DNA of 41,967 bases from Prochlorococcus sp. AG-388-D03 (GCA_003279875.1 QCGN01000010.1:1-41967), one strand, 5' to 3'. Positions 27,370 to 37,065 are shown, numbered from the stretch's first letter. Translations and numbers: made by a program. Notes: generated from the sequence alone by a model not told the origin.

Positions 27370-28790
27370 AGTGATTTAAATAATCTTTGTTGTATCTTGT
27401 GATTGACAATAGGGGTTGCATAATTATTTTTTTCTAAATTAGATATCTCCCCATTTAGTAATTCTGAATTTGACACTTTAGATAATTCAGGAATCCAATA
27501 TTTTATATATTCGCAAATAGGATCAAATTTTTTTGCTTGGGTATATGGATTAAAAATTCTAAGTGGTTTTGGATCCATACCGCTACTGGCGCTCCACTGC
27601 CATCCCCCATTATTTGCAGCTAAGTCTCCATCAACCAACGTCTCCATAAATTTTTTTTCGCCCATTTGCCAACTGCATATAAGATCTTTTACCAGAAATG
27701 AAGCGACTATCATCCTACATCTGTTATGCATCCAGCCAGTACTATTTAGTTGACGCATTGCAGCATCAACTATAGCTACTCCGGTCTCTCCGTTGCTCCA
27801 ATGTTGAAACCATTCATTATTGTTTTGCCATGGAAAGTAATCCCATTTTTTTCTATATGGACCTTTCTCTAGCTCTGGGAAATGGAATAAGCAATGTTGA
27901 TAAAATTCACGCCAAACAAGTTCTTTTTGCCAAGTTTCAATTGATAGATAATTTTCTTGATTTGCAAAATCTGAATTTAAATTTAATGTGGCGTTCCAAA
28001 CTTTTCTTATGCTGATGGTGCCGAATCTGAGAGATGCGCTTAGAAATGATGTCCCATTATGGGAAGGAAAATCTCTTGCAGAATTATAAGAATATATTTT
28101 TTTTTCGTTAATAAAGTTTTCTAATAATGTTTCTGCAGCATTCTCTCCAGGTCTACATGGACAAATATTCGAACCAGGAAATTTGATATTTTTGATAAAT
28201 TTCTCTAGAACCGAATCAGATGAATTTATTGTCTTATTTTCTTTGAGTTTATTATCTATATCTTTAAACTGGAAAACAACTTTATCTTGGTCATATGAAC
28301 CTAATAAATTCATTTTTGATTTAAGATTTTTATAAAAAGGTCCATAAACTGAATAAGGTTTATTATTCCCTGAAAATATTTTTAAAGGGTCTACTAATAA
28401 GTGATCCCAAGTTTCAATAACTTGAATATTTTGTTCTTTTAAATTTTTTTTTATTTGTAAATCGCGATTAATCTCATAAGGTTCAATTGATCTATTCCAA
28501 AAAACAAATTTTGCATCTATTTTCTTTGCTAATTGAGGGATAATTAAAAATGGATCTCCTTCTTTCATAACTAATCTACTACCCAATTTTTTCCAATTAT
28601 TTCCTAATTCTTGAAGCGAATTTCCTAGAAACCAAGCTCTTGAACTTGCATTGAAATCGTGTGAGTAATTTTTATCAAATATATAAGTTGAAGTAATAGC
28701 ATTTGATAACGAAAATGCTTCGATTAAAGCTTGATTATCAAATATTCTTAAATCCTTTCTATGCCAAAAAAGTATTCTAGGTTTATTCAT
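27354..28790 (-). CDS. phrB: Deoxyribodipyrimidine photolyase (cryptochrome/photolyase family)
   Basis: Repairs UV-made pyrimidine dimers using blue light. The N-terminal antenna domain begins ILFWHRKDLRIFDNQAL. The FAD domain shows WQKELVWREFYQH, TGVAIVDAAMRQLNSTGWMHNRCRMIVASFLVKDL (split here: TGWMHNR then FLVKDL), DGDLAANNGGWQWSASSG and PLRIFNP, with the conserved Asn and Trp chain. It has 478 residues, typical of class I CPD photolyases. Its start overlaps the Nudix stop by 4 bp, so the pair is translationally coupled. Such an enzyme is valuable to a surface-ocean phototroph. Confidence 0.94.
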   Translation of the reverse strand: MNKPRILFWHRKDLRIFDNQALIEAFSLSNAITSTYIFDKNYSHDFNASSRAWFLGNSLQELGNNWKKLGSRLVMKEGDPFLIIPQLAKKIDAKFVFWNRSIEPYEINRDLQIKKNLKEQNIQVIETWDHLLVDPLKIFSGNNKPYSVYGPFYKNLKSKMNLLGSYDQDKVVFQFKDIDNKLKENKTINSSDSVLEKFIKNIKFPGSNICPCRPGENAAETLLENFINEKKIYSYNSARDFPSHNGTSFLSASLRFGTISIRKVWNATLNLNSDFANQENYLSIETWQKELVWREFYQHCLFHFPELEKGPYRKKWDYFPWQNNNEWFQHWSNGETGVAIVDAAMRQLNSTGWMHNRCRMIVASFLVKDLICSWQMGEKKFMETLVDGDLAANNGGWQWSASSGMDPKPLRIFNPYTQAKKFDPICEYIKYWIPELSKVSNSELLNGEISNLEKNNYATPIVNHKIQQRLFKSLYAEI

Positions 28791-29350
28791 AATTTATCTA
28801 AAAATTGTTTAGCTCTAAACCAAGCCGTCACGGTTTTTGCGTCAAGAATTTCATCCCCACTAGAAATAAGATTATCTAGTTCGTCGGGATCTAAAATTAA
28901 TACTTCTATATCTTCATCTAAATCTCCTTTAACCTCGGAATTGAGTTTGTTTAAATCACGAGCTAAAAATAAATAAATTTCTTCATCTGCATAACCAGGA
29001 GCAGGGACAAGAGTTCCCAGTTGATCCCATTTGTTTGCACTGAATCCAGTCTCTTCTTGTATTTCTCTTTGAATTGAATTAATAGGTGTTTCACCTATTT
29101 CTAATGTACCTGCTGGAAATTCTAATAAATACCTTGAAATAGCAAATCTATATTGCCGAAGAATTATAACTTTATTGTCTTTTGTAATAGGTACGGCTAA
29201 TGCTGCACCGGGATGCTTAATGTATCCATATTCACCTTCATGTCCATTTGGAAGCTCAATTTTATTAATTTCGAAACTAAATTTTTTAGATTTTAACTCA
29301 GATATTTTTTCTTTAAAAATGGATTTTTTTATAAGGTTTTTATTGCCCAT
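28787..29350 (-). CDS. Nudix hydrolase, ADP-ribose pyrophosphatase-like
   Basis: A 187-residue Nudix protein. The box G-x5-E-x7-REUxEExGU is complete (GTLEIGETPINSIQREIQEE then TGF). LRQYRFAISRYLLEFPAGTLE before it and GTLVPAPGYADEEIYLFLA after it are the features of ADP-ribose/NUDT5-like enzymes. It likely cleaves ADP-ribose or a related nucleoside diphosphate sugar. It lies between folK (47 bp upstream) and the photolyase (4-bp overlap) in a likely three-gene operon. Confidence 0.92.
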   Translation of the reverse strand: MGNKNLIKKSIFKEKISELKSKKFSFEINKIELPNGHEGEYGYIKHPGAALAVPITKDNKVIILRQYRFAISRYLLEFPAGTLEIGETPINSIQREIQEETGFSANKWDQLGTLVPAPGYADEEIYLFLARDLNKLNSEVKGDLDEDIEVLILDPDELDNLISSGDEILDAKTVTAWFRAKQFLDKL

Positions 29351-29397
29351 GATTTTAAAATAAAAATAGCTTAACAGTTATTTTTTGGTTTTGTAAA

Positions 29398-29964
29398 TTA
29401 TTTAATAGACCATTTTGGGTCATCAAACTTTTTGATTTTTTGGCTTCTACTTAAGATCTCAGATAGTGGCGTAATAACGAAATTCCGATTCATGAATCTA
29501 GGGTGAGGTAATGTTAATTCCTCGTCAACCGTATGAAAATCTTCCCACCAGAGAATATCTAAATCAAGACATCTTGATAGCCATTTTTTACCCTTTGGCG
29601 TCTTTTCTCGTCCGAAAAGTCTCTCTAACTTTTTTAGTTCTTTTAAAAGTAATTTCGCCTTTTTATTTGATGGTTTTGGAAAAGAATTACTTTTTATAAG
29701 CAGTAGAGTATTTAAATAATTTGGCTGCTCATTTTCAACTCCATGAGGTAATGTCTCATAAATTGAAGACCAAAAAAAGTTTGCATGAAATTTTCTTTTC
29801 TCTTCTTTTTTTTTGTTGGAATGATCTCCCCACTCATTTATTATTTCTTCTATTTTTGGTTTACAAATTAATAGTGACTCAAGAGGGCTACCGAATTTAC
29901 TATCAATATTTGCTCCGAGGGATATACATAGTCCATTTTTGATATTAAGATTTGATAATTCCAC
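29398..29964 (-). CDS. folK: 2-amino-4-hydroxy-6-hydroxymethyldihydropteridine diphosphokinase
   Basis: HPPK of folate synthesis, transferring pyrophosphate from ATP to the pterin. [17 protein letters not shown] is the N-terminal signature, and [10 protein letters not shown] with [18 protein letters not shown] holds the Asp pair for magnesium and the PHPR motif. There is an insertion rich in lysine after residue 45 ([11 protein letters not shown]). I use GTG at 29964 (188 residues); an in-frame TTG at 29976 is the alternative, and neither has a ribosome site. It is divergent from chlD and heads the folK-Nudix-photolyase run. Confidence 0.93.
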   Translation of the reverse strand: MELSNLNIKNGLCISLGANIDSKFGSPLESLLICKPKIEEIINEWGDHSNKKKEEKRKFHANFFWSSIYETLPHGVENEQPNYLNTLLLIKSNSFPKPSNKKAKLLLKELKKLERLFGREKTPKGKKWLSRCLDLDILWWEDFHTVDEELTLPHPRFMNRNFVITPLSEILSRSQKIKKFDDPKWSIK

Positions 29965-30060
29965 TACAAAAAACAAAGTTATTGGATAAATTCTATATCA
30001 GGCATTTTTAAAGTGATTTTGAACCCCGAGTTAAAAGAAAAAGGAGAAATAAAAGAGTTA

Positions 30061-32196
30061 ATGAAGACAAAGGATTCTTTTAGAGCGTTCCCTTTGGCTG
30101 CAATTACGGGTCATAGCTTATTGAAATTATCTTTACTTTTAGCAGCAGTTGATCCCAGTTTAGGAGGAGTTATTATCGCTGGCGGAAGAGGTACTGGCAA
30201 GTCAGTATTAGCAAGGGGTTTGCATACTTTACTCCCTCCTATAGAGGTATTAGATAATGAATCTATACTGGAAAAGCTAACTGAGAGAAATAGTAATACT
30301 TCACTAAGACCTATTGGTAGGAACCTAGATCCAGATAAACCAGAGGAATGGGATATTAGTACTAATAAATTGTTAGAGGAGTCAATTGGAAATGATTATT
30401 TGAATCAAATTGAAGAAATTCCAAAAAAAGTAAGAGAGGCACCATTTATTCAAATTCCTATTGGCATAACTGAAGATAGACTTGTTGGATCAATTGACGT
30501 CGCTGCCTCATTGAGTACTGGAGAACAAGTTTTTCAGCCTGGAATTCTTGCTGAAGCTCATAGAGGTGTTCTTTATGTAGATGATATTAATTTATTGGAT
30601 GATGGGATTGTAAATTTAATTCTTGAAGCTACAGGAAGAGAACAAAATAATATTGAAAGAGATGGTTTAAGTCTCTCTCATCCTTGTAAGTCCCTTTTAA
30701 TAGCGACTTATAATCCTGAAGAAGGACCTCTTAGAGATCATGTTTTAGATCGCTTTGCAATTGTACTTTCCGCTGATCAATCTATTGATAATGCTCAAAG
30801 AGTTGAAATTACAAAATCTGTTCTATTACATGCGGAAAATAATATTAAATTTTCAGAACAATGGTCCGAAGAATCTGAAAATTTGTCTACTCAATTAATA
30901 TTGGCAAGGCAATGGTTAAGGGATGTGAAAATAACAAAAGAGCAAATAACCTATTTAGTGAATGAAGCTCTTAGAGGAGGGGTTGAAGGACATAGATCAG
31001 AATTGTTTGCAGTAAAAGTAGCTAAGGCGAATGCAGCTCTTCGAGGAGATGAGAATGTTAATTCCGAGGACCTTAAAGTAGCAGTAAGATTAGTGATTCT
31101 TCCAAGAGCAATGCAAATGCCTCCCGAAGATGATGATATTCAACCTCCGCCCCCAGAGGATCAGAATCCGCCACCCCCACCTCAATCAAATAATGATGAA
31201 TCTGAACCTGAGGCTAATGAAGATAACGAAAATCAAGACCAAAACCAAGAGCAAGAAGAGGATAATTCTGATGGAGAAGAAGAATCTACTCCCGAAATAC
31301 CAGAGGAGTTCATCTTAGATCCTGAGGCATGTATGGTTGATCCCGATTTATTGCTTTTTTCATCAGCTAAAGCAAAAGCTGGAAATAGTGGAAGTAGATC
31401 AGTGATATTTAGTGACAGTAGAGGAAGATATGTAAAACCTATTATTCCAAGAGGTAAAGTAAAAAGAATTGCGGTAGATGCAACTCTTCGAGCTGCCGCT
31501 CCTTATCAAAAATCAAGAAGATTGAGGAATCCTAATAAATCAATAGTTATTGAAGAAAACGACTTTAGGGCAAAGCTTCTTCAAAAAAAGGCAGGAGCTT
31601 TAGTTATTTTTCTAGTTGATGCTAGTGGCTCTATGGCTTTGAATAGAATGCAAAGCGCAAAAGGTGCAGTAATTCGCCTTTTAACCGAGGCTTATGAAAA
31701 TCGAGACGAAGTAGCTCTTATACCCTTTAGAGGAAATCAAGCAGAAGTTCTTTTACCCCCAACAAGATCTATTACCGCAGCAAAAAGAAGATTAGAAACT
31801 ATGCCATGTGGAGGTGGATCTCCCTTGGCGCATGGGTTAACTCAATCAGCAAAAGTAGCAAAAAATGCTCTTTCTACGGGAGATATAGGTCAAGTCATTG
31901 TTGTTGGAATAACTGACGGCAGAGGAAATGTACCCTTAGGATTATCTTTAGGACAATCTGCGCTTGAAGAAAACGAAAATGAAAATGTTAATTTGAAACA
32001 AGAAGTTTTAGATATTGCATCTAAATATCCTATGTTAGGAATCAAGCTATTAATAATTGATACCGAAAGAAAATTTATAGCTAGTGGCTTTGGAAAAGAA
32101 CTAGCAGAAGCAGCTCAAGGAAAATATGTTCAATTACCAAAAGCTACAGATAAGACAATTGCAGCTATGGCTTTAAACGCAATAAATGAATTTTAA
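30061..32196 (+). CDS. chlD: Magnesium chelatase subunit D
   Basis: Inserts magnesium into protoporphyrin IX with ChlI and ChlH, the first committed step of chlorophyll synthesis. An N-terminal AAA+ domain ([36 protein letters not shown]) is followed by a Pro- and acid-rich linker (about residues 358-425) and a C-terminal integrin I domain with the MIDAS motif [11 protein letters not shown] start at ATG 30061 (711 residues), with AAGGAG about 15 bp upstream. A GTG at 30013 would add 16 residues. It converges on the MCE gene with 4 bp between stops. The linker is a normal feature of ChlD. Confidence 0.96.
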   Translation: MKTKDSFRAFPLAAITGHSLLKLSLLLAAVDPSLGGVIIAGGRGTGKSVLARGLHTLLPPIEVLDNESILEKLTERNSNTSLRPIGRNLDPDKPEEWDISTNKLLEESIGNDYLNQIEEIPKKVREAPFIQIPIGITEDRLVGSIDVAASLSTGEQVFQPGILAEAHRGVLYVDDINLLDDGIVNLILEATGREQNNIERDGLSLSHPCKSLLIATYNPEEGPLRDHVLDRFAIVLSADQSIDNAQRVEITKSVLLHAENNIKFSEQWSEESENLSTQLILARQWLRDVKITKEQITYLVNEALRGGVEGHRSELFAVKVAKANAALRGDENVNSEDLKVAVRLVILPRAMQMPPEDDDIQPPPPEDQNPPPPPQSNNDESEPEANEDNENQDQNQEQEEDNSDGEEESTPEIPEEFILDPEACMVDPDLLLFSSAKAKAGNSGSRSVIFSDSRGRYVKPIIPRGKVKRIAVDATLRAAAPYQKSRRLRNPNKSIVIEENDFRAKLLQKKAGALVIFLVDASGSMALNRMQSAKGAVIRLLTEAYENRDEVALIPFRGNQAEVLLPPTRSITAAKRRLETMPCGGGSPLAHGLTQSAKVAKNALSTGDIGQVIVVGITDGRGNVPLGLSLGQSALEENENENVNLKQEVLDIASKYPMLGIKLLIIDTERKFIASGFGKELAEAAQGKYVQLPKATDKTIAAMALNAINEF

Positions 32197-32200
32197 TTTT

Positions 32201-33046
32201 TTATGGGTAAATCTCGTTAAGGAATTTTGAAAGGCCAATTGTTAAATCTCTTAAAGATTTAGTTAATTCTTTGTCTTTCATTAGGCCTTCAAAATCATCA
32301 CTCATATTATCTAATTTGCCTGATATTGATTCTGCTGCTTTTATTGTTAACTTAATATCTTTCAGAGTTTCTTCGTCGTTAATGGTAGACAAAATATTGT
32401 TTAAATGACCAGCTGCAATAGTTACTTCTTTTATAAGTGGTTTTACTCTTAAAATTTCTTGTTTTGATAAATAAATTAGTTCATCAAGATTCTCTTGAGT
32501 TTTATCAAATTGGTCTATTGAATTAACTACATTTTCAATTAAATTTTCTTGATTTGATTCTTTTAGGAGTTGATTGATCCTGTTAGTTATGTTTGAAAGG
32601 CTAGAGAGCTGCTTTCCAGTGATAGTATCTCCTTGGCAAATAATTAACTTACTATCACATTCCTCTGATAATGCTTTTGCGGTATTCTTTGGGATTGTTT
32701 TTTCACTAGTTTCTAAAGATACTTGAACATCCCCTCCTAGAAAAGAATTAGTAACAACTCTAGCAAATGCTGGTTTGGGAAGAATAATTTCAGGATTATT
32801 TAGAACAATTTTTGCTTTAATAGATTCATTAGTAAAAAGAATATCTTCAATAGATCCTACCAAGATTCCTCTATAAGTTACTGGAGATTTTTTTGATAAA
32901 CCGCTTGCATTGTTAAATTCTGCAAAAAGATACCAATTGTTTGAAGATAGTTTTACACCTCTTAACCAGAATGAAAAAAAAGTAAATGTTAATATTCCTC
33001 CTAACAAGGAAAATCCTACAATTGAGTCTCGTAAACTTCTACGCAT
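32201..33046 (-). CDS. MCE/MlaD domain protein (lipid transporter substrate-binding subunit)
   Basis: A 281-residue protein with one N-terminal membrane anchor (GFSLLGGILTFTFFSFWL) and then an MCE domain (about 36-118, with FAEFNNASGLSKKSPVTYRG and VGSIEDI). A long, mostly helical tail is likely coiled coil. In Mla and chloroplast TGD systems this subunit forms the periplasmic lipid channel. It lies 5 bp downstream of a MlaF-like ATPase. The permease (MlaE/TGD1 type) is not in the window and must be elsewhere. Confidence 0.9.
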   Translation of the reverse strand: MRRSLRDSIVGFSLLGGILTFTFFSFWLRGVKLSSNNWYLFAEFNNASGLSKKSPVTYRGILVGSIEDILFTNESIKAKIVLNNPEIILPKPAFARVVTNSFLGGDVQVSLETSEKTIPKNTAKALSEECDSKLIICQGDTITGKQLSSLSNITNRINQLLKESNQENLIENVVNSIDQFDKTQENLDELIYLSKQEILRVKPLIKEVTIAAGHLNNILSTINDEETLKDIKLTIKAAESISGKLDNMSDDFEGLMKDKELTKSLRDLTIGLSKFLNEIYP

Positions 33047-33051
33047 AATGT

Positions 33052-33837
33052 TTAAATCTCTTTTGGTTGCATTGGTCCTGAAAGTTTTCCATTTCTAAAT
33101 TGAAAAACGTAAGGATCATTACTTTCTTTAAATTCATCAATAGAACCGGCCCATCTGAATTTACCTCCATAAAGTATCACAACTTTTTCTGAAGTCCTTT
33201 CTATAGTACTAAGAACATGACTAACAACAATAGATGATCCATTGGCTTTATTGTTTGTTTTATTAATTAAGTCTTCAATTCTTGATGAAGCGATAGGATC
33301 AAGTCCAGCAGTAGGTTCATCAAAAAGTAATAATGGTTGATTTTTTTTATTAAAGTCTTGGTCAGTAATTAATGCTCTAGCAAAACTTACTCTTTTTTGC
33401 ATACCACCACTTAATTCATTTGGAAGTTTTTTCTCAACATCAAATAAACCTACTTCTTCTAAACATTCTCTAACAATTTCTTTAATAAAATTTTTCGATA
33501 AATTTTTATTCCTTTGAAGTATGAATCCTACATTTTCTTCAATAGTTAAAGAGCCTAACAAAGCTGGATTCTGAAATACCAATCTTACATCTGGAGGCTT
33601 GTTTTGATCTAATCTTAAGTAAGTTTGTTTTTCCCCAAATATACTTAAATCCCCCTCATTGGGTAAAATTAAACCTGCTAAAATTTTTAGTATAGTTGAT
33701 TTTCCAGAACCAGAAGGACCAACAATTGCTAATTTTTCTCCTTCATTAAGTTTTAAATTAATTTTATTTAGTACATTCTTTTCTCCCCAACTAATAGAGA
33801 GATTATTGGTTTCTACAGCAGGCTTTGAATTTTTCAA
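33052..33837 (-). CDS. ABC transporter ATPase, MlaF/TGD3-like
   Basis: A 261-residue ATPase with Walker A GPSGSGKSTILK, signature LSGGMQKRVSFARAL and Walker B LLLFDEPTAGLDP. The LSGGMQKR form, with methionine after GG, is typical of the MlaF family of lipid transport ATPases, which fits the adjacent MCE protein. The two genes form a minus-strand operon. It is divergent from the YvcK-like gene, with a 130-bp gap holding a symmetric repeat. Expected role: retrograde or anterograde phospholipid movement between membranes. Confidence 0.92.
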   Translation of the reverse strand: MKNSKPAVETNNLSISWGEKNVLNKINLKLNEGEKLAIVGPSGSGKSTILKILAGLILPNEGDLSIFGEKQTYLRLDQNKPPDVRLVFQNPALLGSLTIEENVGFILQRNKNLSKNFIKEIVRECLEEVGLFDVEKKLPNELSGGMQKRVSFARALITDQDFNKKNQPLLLFDEPTAGLDPIASSRIEDLINKTNNKANGSSIVVSHVLSTIERTSEKVVILYGGKFRWAGSIDEFKESNDPYVFQFRNGKLSGPMQPKEI

Positions 33838-33911
33838 AATTTATAGATTGCAAATTGTCTTTAAACACATATTGCCTACTTTTTAAAAATAAAAAAAGGA
33901 AGTATGTATTT

Positions 33912-33944
33912 GATTTATAATCAATTTAAATATAATTATAAATC
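33912..33944. promoter_or_regulatory. Symmetric inverted repeat with face-to-face TATAAT boxes
   Basis: GATTTATAAT (33912-33921) and its exact reverse complement ATTATAAATC (33935-33944) flank 13 bases. Each arm contains TATAAT: plus strand at 33916-33921 and minus strand at 33940-33935. They could serve as -10 boxes for the YvcK-like gene (rightward) and the MlaF-like gene (leftward), with start points near the centre. Alternatively it is an operator or mRNA hairpin. Convincing -35 boxes are not seen. Confidence 0.4.
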
Positions 33945-33967
33945 TTAAAAAAAATTTAAGAGGAATT

Positions 33968-35356
33968 TTGATGAAGAAGAAGAAAAAAAGAGTAAAGAGA
34001 ACTTTATCTTATTTTAAAAAATCAAATTTAGGTTTAAAAAATAAGATAATAAGAATTTTAAGTTGGCTTTTGCCTGGACTAGTAATAAAAAGATGGATGA
34101 TCACTTCTGCTATTGGATTATTGACTTCTTTATTAGGGATTGCAATTTGGACTAATTTAAGACCTCTTTATTGGTTAATAGCAGTTTTTTTCTGGATAAT
34201 GAATCGGTTAACAAGTATTTTGCCTATTTCAGTATTAGGGCCATTAATTTTTATACTTGGGCTTCTATTGATTGGCATTGGGCAAAACAGAAGTATTAAT
34301 TCTATACAAAAAGCTCTTGTTCCAGAAAAGAATACATTCTTAGTAGATGCACTCAGAGTAAAAAGCAAATTAAATAGAGGCCCCAATATTGTTGCTATAG
34401 GAGGAGGAACTGGCTTGTCAACATTGTTGAAAGGCTTAAAAAATTATAGTAGTAATATTACGGCAATAGTTACAGTTTCTGATGATGGAGGAAGTAGCGG
34501 GGTTTTAAGAAAACAATTAGGTGTTCAACCCCCTGGAGACATAAGAAACTGCTTGGCAGCCTTATCAAATGAAGAACCTATTTTAACAAGATTATTTCAA
34601 TATAGATTTTCAGGAGGAAGTGGCTTAGAAGGGCATAGTTTTGGGAATCTATTTTTATCAGCTTTGACAACTATTACAGGTAGTTTAGAGAAGGCGGTTC
34701 AAGCTTCAAGCAAAGTTTTAGCGGTACAAGGACAAGTTTTGCCAGCAACAAATATTGATGTAATGCTTTGGGCAGAACTAGAAGATGGTCAAAAAATATT
34801 TGGTGAAAGCAATATAAGCCAATCAAAAAAGTTGATTTCTAGGATTGGTTATCTGCCTGAAAACCCATCAGCTCTCCCCAGTGCGCTTGAATCTATAAAA
34901 GAAGCAGACTTAATAGTACTTGGCCCTGGAAGCCTTTATACTTCTTTGCTACCAAATTTACTTGTCCCAGAAATTGTTGATGCTCTTCTAAAAAGTAACG
35001 CTCCTAAGATTTATATAAGTAATTTGATGACTCAACCAGGTGAAACTGATGGTCTTGACGTATATCAACACATTAAAGCAATAGAAAAGCAATTATTAAA
35101 TTTTGGGGTCAAAACTCGAATATTTAATGCAGTACTTTCTCAAGTCCAATTTGAAAAATCTCCGCTTGTTGATTATTACCAAAGTAGAGGTGCTGTCCCA
35201 GTTATTTGTAATAAAGAAAAATTAATTTCGGAAGGATACTATGTTTTGCAAGCACCTCTTTATTCAAGAAAAATAACTCCAACGCTCAGACATGACTCCC
35301 GAAGGCTTGCAAGGGCAGTAATGTTTATAAATAAAAAATTAAAGAAACTAAATTAA
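33968..35356 (+). CDS. YvcK/CofD-like protein (gluconeogenesis factor family)
   Basis: A 462-residue member of the UPF0052/YvcK family. Residues 1-20 are very basic, two transmembrane helices follow (about 48-63 and 88-107), then the CofD-like domain from about residue 138, with IVAIGGGTGLSTLLKGLK, TVSDDGGSSGVLR, GDIRNCLAALS, GHSFGNLFL and LGPGSLYTSLLPNLL. In Bacillus and mycobacteria, YvcK/CuvA binds UDP-GlcNAc-type sugars and influences cell-wall synthesis and carbon use. The membrane-anchored N-terminus is common in cyanobacterial members. A good ribosome site (AAGAGG) lies 5 bp before the ATG. Confidence 0.9.
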   Translation: MMKKKKKRVKRTLSYFKKSNLGLKNKIIRILSWLLPGLVIKRWMITSAIGLLTSLLGIAIWTNLRPLYWLIAVFFWIMNRLTSILPISVLGPLIFILGLLLIGIGQNRSINSIQKALVPEKNTFLVDALRVKSKLNRGPNIVAIGGGTGLSTLLKGLKNYSSNITAIVTVSDDGGSSGVLRKQLGVQPPGDIRNCLAALSNEEPILTRLFQYRFSGGSGLEGHSFGNLFLSALTTITGSLEKAVQASSKVLAVQGQVLPATNIDVMLWAELEDGQKIFGESNISQSKKLISRIGYLPENPSALPSALESIKEADLIVLGPGSLYTSLLPNLLVPEIVDALLKSNAPKIYISNLMTQPGETDGLDVYQHIKAIEKQLLNFGVKTRIFNAVLSQVQFEKSPLVDYYQSRGAVPVICNKEKLISEGYYVLQAPLYSRKITPTLRHDSRRLARAVMFINKKLKKLN

Positions 35357-35360
35357 TTTT

Positions 35361-35891
35361 TTAATATGCATCTTGTAATTCATAGAAATCAGGTTGAATA
35401 TAATCTTTTCTTAGAGGCCATCCTCTCCAATCCTCTGGCATCAAAAGTCTTTTAGGGTTTGGATGATCATTAAAATTGATTCCGTACATATCATAAGTCT
35501 CTCTCTCTTGCCAATCACTCCCCTTGAAAATTTTATAAAGGCTAGGCACAGATAAATCTGAATCTCTATTTAAAAAAACTTTAACTCTAATTTCTTTAAT
35601 TTCATCTATTTCTTCAGTATCTCTAAGTGAGATTAAATGGTAAAAACTTACAAGACGTTTTCCTGGGCCTTCATCATAACCTCCTTGACATTGAAGGTAA
35701 TTGAATCCATATCTTTTTAAAGTAGATATTGCTTCGTACAATTTTTCTGGTTTTACGGAGAGGAGCTCAACACCTATGTGATCTTTACCTAAAGAGTCAT
35801 TTACAATGCCATCTTTATAAAGTTGATTACTTACTATTCCTCTTTGTTCAACTATTTCTTCTGAGGAATTAGGTAGATTATCTTTAGCCAT
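35361..35891 (-). CDS. ndhJ: NAD(P)H-quinone oxidoreductase subunit J
   Basis: A 176-residue peripheral-arm subunit of the cyanobacterial NDH-1 complex, the homologue of the 30-kDa/NuoC subunit. [22 protein letters not shown] and the signature [20 protein letters not shown], then LPEDW-type [14 protein letters not shown], identify it. NDH-1 oxidises reduced ferredoxin and drives cyclic electron flow and carbon dioxide uptake. Third gene of ndhC-ndhK-ndhJ; its start overlaps the ndhK stop by one base, so the two are coupled. Confidence 0.97.
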   Translation of the reverse strand: MAKDNLPNSSEEIVEQRGIVSNQLYKDGIVNDSLGKDHIGVELLSVKPEKLYEAISTLKRYGFNYLQCQGGYDEGPGKRLVSFYHLISLRDTEEIDEIKEIRVKVFLNRDSDLSVPSLYKIFKGSDWQERETYDMYGINFNDHPNPKRLLMPEDWRGWPLRKDYIQPDFYELQDAY

Positions 35892-36625
35892 TAATTTAAT
35901 TGTTTATCTATTAAGTTTTCATCAGTTTTATTTTTGCTATTATCTTCTATCTGCTCTAAGTTTGAGGACTTAATTGTTTTATCAATGTCTTTATTTAAAT
36001 ATTCGCCTGTATTTTCTGAGAAAATAAGATTCATATTATGTTTAACAGTTAAATACCTATGAGTCTGTTCAGCTTTATTCCTCTCAAGAATACTTTCATT
36101 TCCAACTTTTTTTCTCAATTTTATAACTGCGTCAAAAATAGCTTCTGGTCTAGGCGGACATCCAGGAAGATATAAATCAACTGGGATTAATTTATCAACT
36201 CCTCTAACTGCTGTAGTTGAGTCTGCACTAAACATACCACCCGTAATGGTGCAAGCCCCCATAGCAATCACATATTTTGGCTCAGGCATTTGCTCATATA
36301 ATCTTACTAAGGCCGGTGCCATTTTCATTGTTACGGTCCCTGCAACAATTAGTAAATCAGCTTGTCTTGGAGAACTTCTGGGTACTAAACCAAATCTATC
36401 AAAATCAAATCTTGAACCTATAAGTGCTGCAAATTCAATAAAACAGCAGGCTGTACCATATAAAAGTGGCCAAAGACTGCTTAACCTAGCCCAGTTATGA
36501 AGATCATCGAGGCTGGTCATAATAATATTTTCGCTCAAGTCAGTGGTTACTTGAGGAGCACCTAGAGGATTACATGTTTCTTCCCTGAGTTCTCTAATTG
36601 CTTTTGGTGAGAGTGAATTTTTCAA
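35891..36625 (-). CDS. ndhK: NAD(P)H-quinone oxidoreductase subunit K
   Basis: A 244-residue NuoB/PSST homologue carrying the N2 [4Fe-4S] cluster next to the quinone site of NDH-1. The cysteine ligands are in [12 protein letters not shown] (tandem Cys-Cys), [11 protein letters not shown] and [10 protein letters not shown]. The last 60 residues (after [11 protein letters not shown]) are a polar tail rich in Asn, Lys and Glu, common in marine cyanobacterial NdhK. It begins 4 bp after ndhC and overlaps ndhJ by one base. Confidence 0.97.
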   Translation of the reverse strand: MKNSLSPKAIRELREETCNPLGAPQVTTDLSENIIMTSLDDLHNWARLSSLWPLLYGTACCFIEFAALIGSRFDFDRFGLVPRSSPRQADLLIVAGTVTMKMAPALVRLYEQMPEPKYVIAMGACTITGGMFSADSTTAVRGVDKLIPVDLYLPGCPPRPEAIFDAVIKLRKKVGNESILERNKAEQTHRYLTVKHNMNLIFSENTGEYLNKDIDKTIKSSNLEQIEDNSKNKTDENLIDKQLN

Positions 36626-36629
36626 TTTT

Positions 36630-36992
36630 TTAACTCCATTCTAAGGCTCCTTTTCTCCAAGCATAAGCGAGAGCAATAACTAGTATTGCAATAAATATTA
36701 AAGCTTCAATAAATGCTAATAAGCCTAGTCTATTGAAAGCAACAGCCCAAGGATAAAGGAATACCGTTTCAACATCAAATATAACGAATACTAATGCGAA
36801 CATGTAATATCTTATGTTGAATTGAATCCAAGCTCCTCCAATTGGCTCCATTCCAGATTCATAGGTTAGTTTTCTCTCGCCATTTCTCCCTTTTGGAGCA
36901 ACTATTAGATTAGTAACTAAAGCCAAAATTGGAACTGCAGCAGCAATTATTAAAAAACCTAAAAAATATTCGTATCCTGGTAATGAAAACAT
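36630..36992 (-). CDS. ndhC: NAD(P)H-quinone oxidoreductase subunit 3
   Basis: A 120-residue membrane subunit (NuoA homologue) with three helices: about residues 9-28, 64-83 and 90-111. The loop with [20 protein letters not shown] holds the conserved Glu-Ser-Gly-Met segment, and [15 protein letters not shown] the second signature. It is the first gene of the ndhCKJ operon, an order shared with plastids. It is divergent from rub, with 73 bp and two palindromes between. Confidence 0.97.
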   Translation of the reverse strand: MFSLPGYEYFLGFLIIAAAVPILALVTNLIVAPKGRNGERKLTYESGMEPIGGAWIQFNIRYYMFALVFVIFDVETVFLYPWAVAFNRLGLLAFIEALIFIAILVIALAYAWRKGALEWS

Positions 36993-37016
36993 TAAAAAAA
37001 AATTGTTGGAAAATTC

Positions 37017-37050
37017 GCTTAATTAAGCAAAATCTTTTAGAGTCTCTAAA
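37017..37050. promoter_or_regulatory. Tandem palindromes between ndhC and rub
   Basis: GCTTAATTAAGC (37017-37028) is a perfect 12-bp palindrome. Seven bases further on, TTTAGAG-T-CTCTAAA (37036-37050) is a 7-bp inverted repeat around one base. They fill the middle of the 73-bp gap between the divergent ndhCKJ and rub-ycf48-psbEFLJ operons. They could be operators for a dimeric regulator; no known cyanobacterial consensus is matched. Confidence 0.4.
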
Positions 37051-37065
37051 GTTAAATACTAAATC

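Noticed and set aside
31120..31320. Proline- and acid-rich stretch in chlD as a possible insertion
   Set aside because: Such a linker between the AAA+ and integrin domains is a standard feature of ChlD proteins.
37017..37028. GCTTAATTAAGC as a restriction-type or mobile-element end
   Set aside because: No transposase, target duplication or second copy nearby; treated only as a possible operator.
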